A DNA stretch of 34,582 bases from Phoronis ovalis (taxonomy: Eukaryota; Phoronida; Phoronidae): the NCBI GenBank assembly GCA_028565635.1, contig JAOXYB010100270.1, positions 4,039 to 38,620 on the forward strand, in the 5' to 3' direction. The notes beneath the pieces were generated by a model, which had not been told where the DNA came from, made no database searches, and worked only from the letters and a program-made list of their open reading frames with translations. Positions within the stretch are counted from its first letter, which is position 1, and each line of letters starts with the position of its first letter. Shown here piece by piece: positions 24,201-27,200 of the stretch. Made by a program: the position numbers and the translations under genes.

Positions 24201-27200
24201 TTGTGTAGAGATGTAACTGTAAGCCTTAACAGCTTGACTAGAATCAAGCTCTCATCTTATTAAAACTGCAGAGTCAGCTTGCTAGTTTAATATTTTTTAA
24301 ATTTAATTGCAGGTTTCTAGTCTATCAGCTGTTTTGGACAAAGAGAAGGCTGAAAATATAGAAGACATGGAAAGAGAAAAGGCCGTTATTAGGCAACTTA
24401 AGAAAAACATTGAGAGTTTACAGGTATTCCATTCTTATTCTCCTGCCATGAAAGCAAACATCAACTTCGTAAGGCTATACTCACAATGTGTGTTGAGCTT
24501 TAAAATGAAATTATATTTAAATCGTGAATCAGGCGCATTAATGTATGTTATAATTGCAGGTTTTAATGCATTTTGTTCTTTTTTAGAACCAAAAGCAAGA
24601 ATTAGTAAGGCAAGTTGAATTTGAAAAGGAAAGAGCGAATGTTGCTCATGGCGACAAGGAAAGAATGCAGTCTAGTCTCAACTCTGAGCGTGATCTTAAT
24701 CGAACACGAGAATTGCAACGTGATACAGAAAGGCAACAAGAGCGACAGAAACTTCGAGAGAAAGAAAGAGAATGTGAGGATGACAGAAACAGAACGGTAA
24801 CATAAATGTTAAATTTATATTAAACGTAAACTGACTGAAAGCGAAAGAATTATTTTATTGTAAATTAGATTTTACCATTTTATGCAACTAAACAGGATTG
24901 GAACACCTATCTTAATAATGGTTCTTTCTGTTGCAAATTATCTTGTGTTGTGTTTACTGGAAACTATTTTGTTACTACATTAAGTGATAACATTCTTTAA
25001 ATGGCCTAATTTATGCTTTTTGCTGTTTACTATAGTCCTCCACTGTATATCCATTTATTACTTCTCATACATTTTAGAGGCACACAGAGCTTGAATTACA
25101 ATTGTTACGTCGCAAAGTGGCCGATATGGAGGCTCTGATGGCTTGTAGCGAGCGATCCCAGATAGTAGCCAATCAACGTAGTGAAATAGAAGAACTACGT
25201 CGATCACTGACACCTGAAATGGATTTACAACGCTCTCTGGAGGCTGAGTTGCAGGTTTGTATCTAGTCTTGTGTATTGATTAATCTCTTATATTGATAAA
25301 AGCAGATTTCACTTTGTTTGGCTACACAAAATGAAAAATTCTTTTCAGATTGGTTACTCTAGCATCAAATACAATTAGAGCATAAACAAACTTCATTTCA
25401 TCGCTCAGTGTTACTTGTACATGTAATATACAGGAATATAATTAACTGTTTATATTTGCAGACGGGTAATGACAGACTCTCAGCAGCCTCTTCTCACAGG
25501 CTATCTACGTCTGCCACTCAGCGGTTAGACACATATAAAAAACAGTTGGAGACTATTCGACAAAGATTACAATTAGCAGCAGTTAAATTACAGGATCAAC
25601 GGGGCAGGTATGCATGATTAATGTTACTTGAAAAATGATGCAGAATTGCTGTTCTTAATCAAATGTTGAAATAATTTGAAGAAAGTAAAAAGATGTGATA
25701 TCATTATATCAAAAATAATGTAATATTAAGGTCATGGTGTATAAGCACATAGGAACTGCAATCTTTTAATGATGGAATCTGCTTGCTTAGAAAACTCTTC
25801 TGAATTTAGACTATCCTAATTAGAAATATCGTATCTGTTCAATATAACTATGAGCTATTTTTGGTTATTGAAAGGAATCTCTCTATACAGAACATGGCAT
25901 TTTGGGCAGTGTTCAACCATGAGCTCGAGGCATTCACAGAAAATGTAAACTGAATCTGATTTAAATGTCTCATACGATATAGTGGCTCCACAGGTTTTAA
26001 AAAGATGGCATTACTGTATAAATATTAATCAGAATTAATTGCAAGAGCTTGATTGTTTTCTCTGTCATATATTTAAGTACATCTTGTGATTGACAGTTTT
26101 AACATTTTAATTGTTCTATTTCAGTCATGATGCTGATGTTAGAGCAAATGCCACATTACAAGAAACTATGTCAGAATTGAAGCATTTACATTCAGCCTTG
26201 GCACTGGAATCCGAGGTAAAAATTCAAATAACATTAACATTCATTTTTTGCTCACATGAACTTGTAAGGAGGGGTACATTACCTTCCATCTAGATGTCAT
26301 TGAATAAACAACATATTATTATTATTATTATTATTAATTGGGCTATTGTAGACTTTTAAATAATAGTCAAGAGAAAATATGCTTTATTGTATAACAGTGT
26401 CCATAAGTCCCTTTTTCATAGGAGATCTAAATGTTATTGCAGTACTCAAAAGCATTAGATATGGTAATGTTAAATTAACATGTTTCAGTCTGAGTCACCT
26501 CTTTTGGGTACACCCTCTATTCCTGGACTCAATGAGCGAATTCTACGGCATAATCATGAATTAACAAGTTTTGTTACTCGACTCAGTGAAGAAAAAACTC
26601 AGCTTCGCAGTACACTGTCAAATCTGGAAGAGGAAATTTGGCGATATAGGCAACAGGTATATAAAGTTGACTTATGGTTGCTATAGATGCATTTTTTTTT
26701 ACAAACTGAAACTTTCATAAACATCTTTGTAAAGTATTTCAAGTTGATTCACGAAGAAAAAATAGGAAAGGTCAATTTGCGTAGACCAACAATAAAGTAT
26801 TTTTATTTAAATTTTTTTGTAATGAAAAATTATGTCTTGCTCTAAGTATTGCAAATAGATTTTTATATGAGACACAATATTTATAGGGTAATGAAGTAGT
26901 TCACGAGAGTGCCAATAGGAAATTATTATAATTTTCCGGCTTTGAGTAGATGCCGGGGCTTAAGATATAGAAGATGGGCAGTAAATATGTGGTATAATAC
27001 TGTACTGGCCATTATTGCTATAATAATTCATCAAATCTTTTAAGATTACAAGAAGGAATCTGTATTATACATTTTTAGGCAAGTCATTCACCACTTAGAA
27101 CGAATGACAAATTAATTGACATGGAACGAGCTCGAATGACAGCTGAGCGAGAGGCATGGCACTATGAAAAGCAGAACCTGGCCTCTGCTCTACGGGCATC

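Noticed and set aside
24615-24800. Open frame overlapping exon 40
   Set aside because: Different frame from the scaffold; the in-phase frame is heptad-rich and joins both neighbours.
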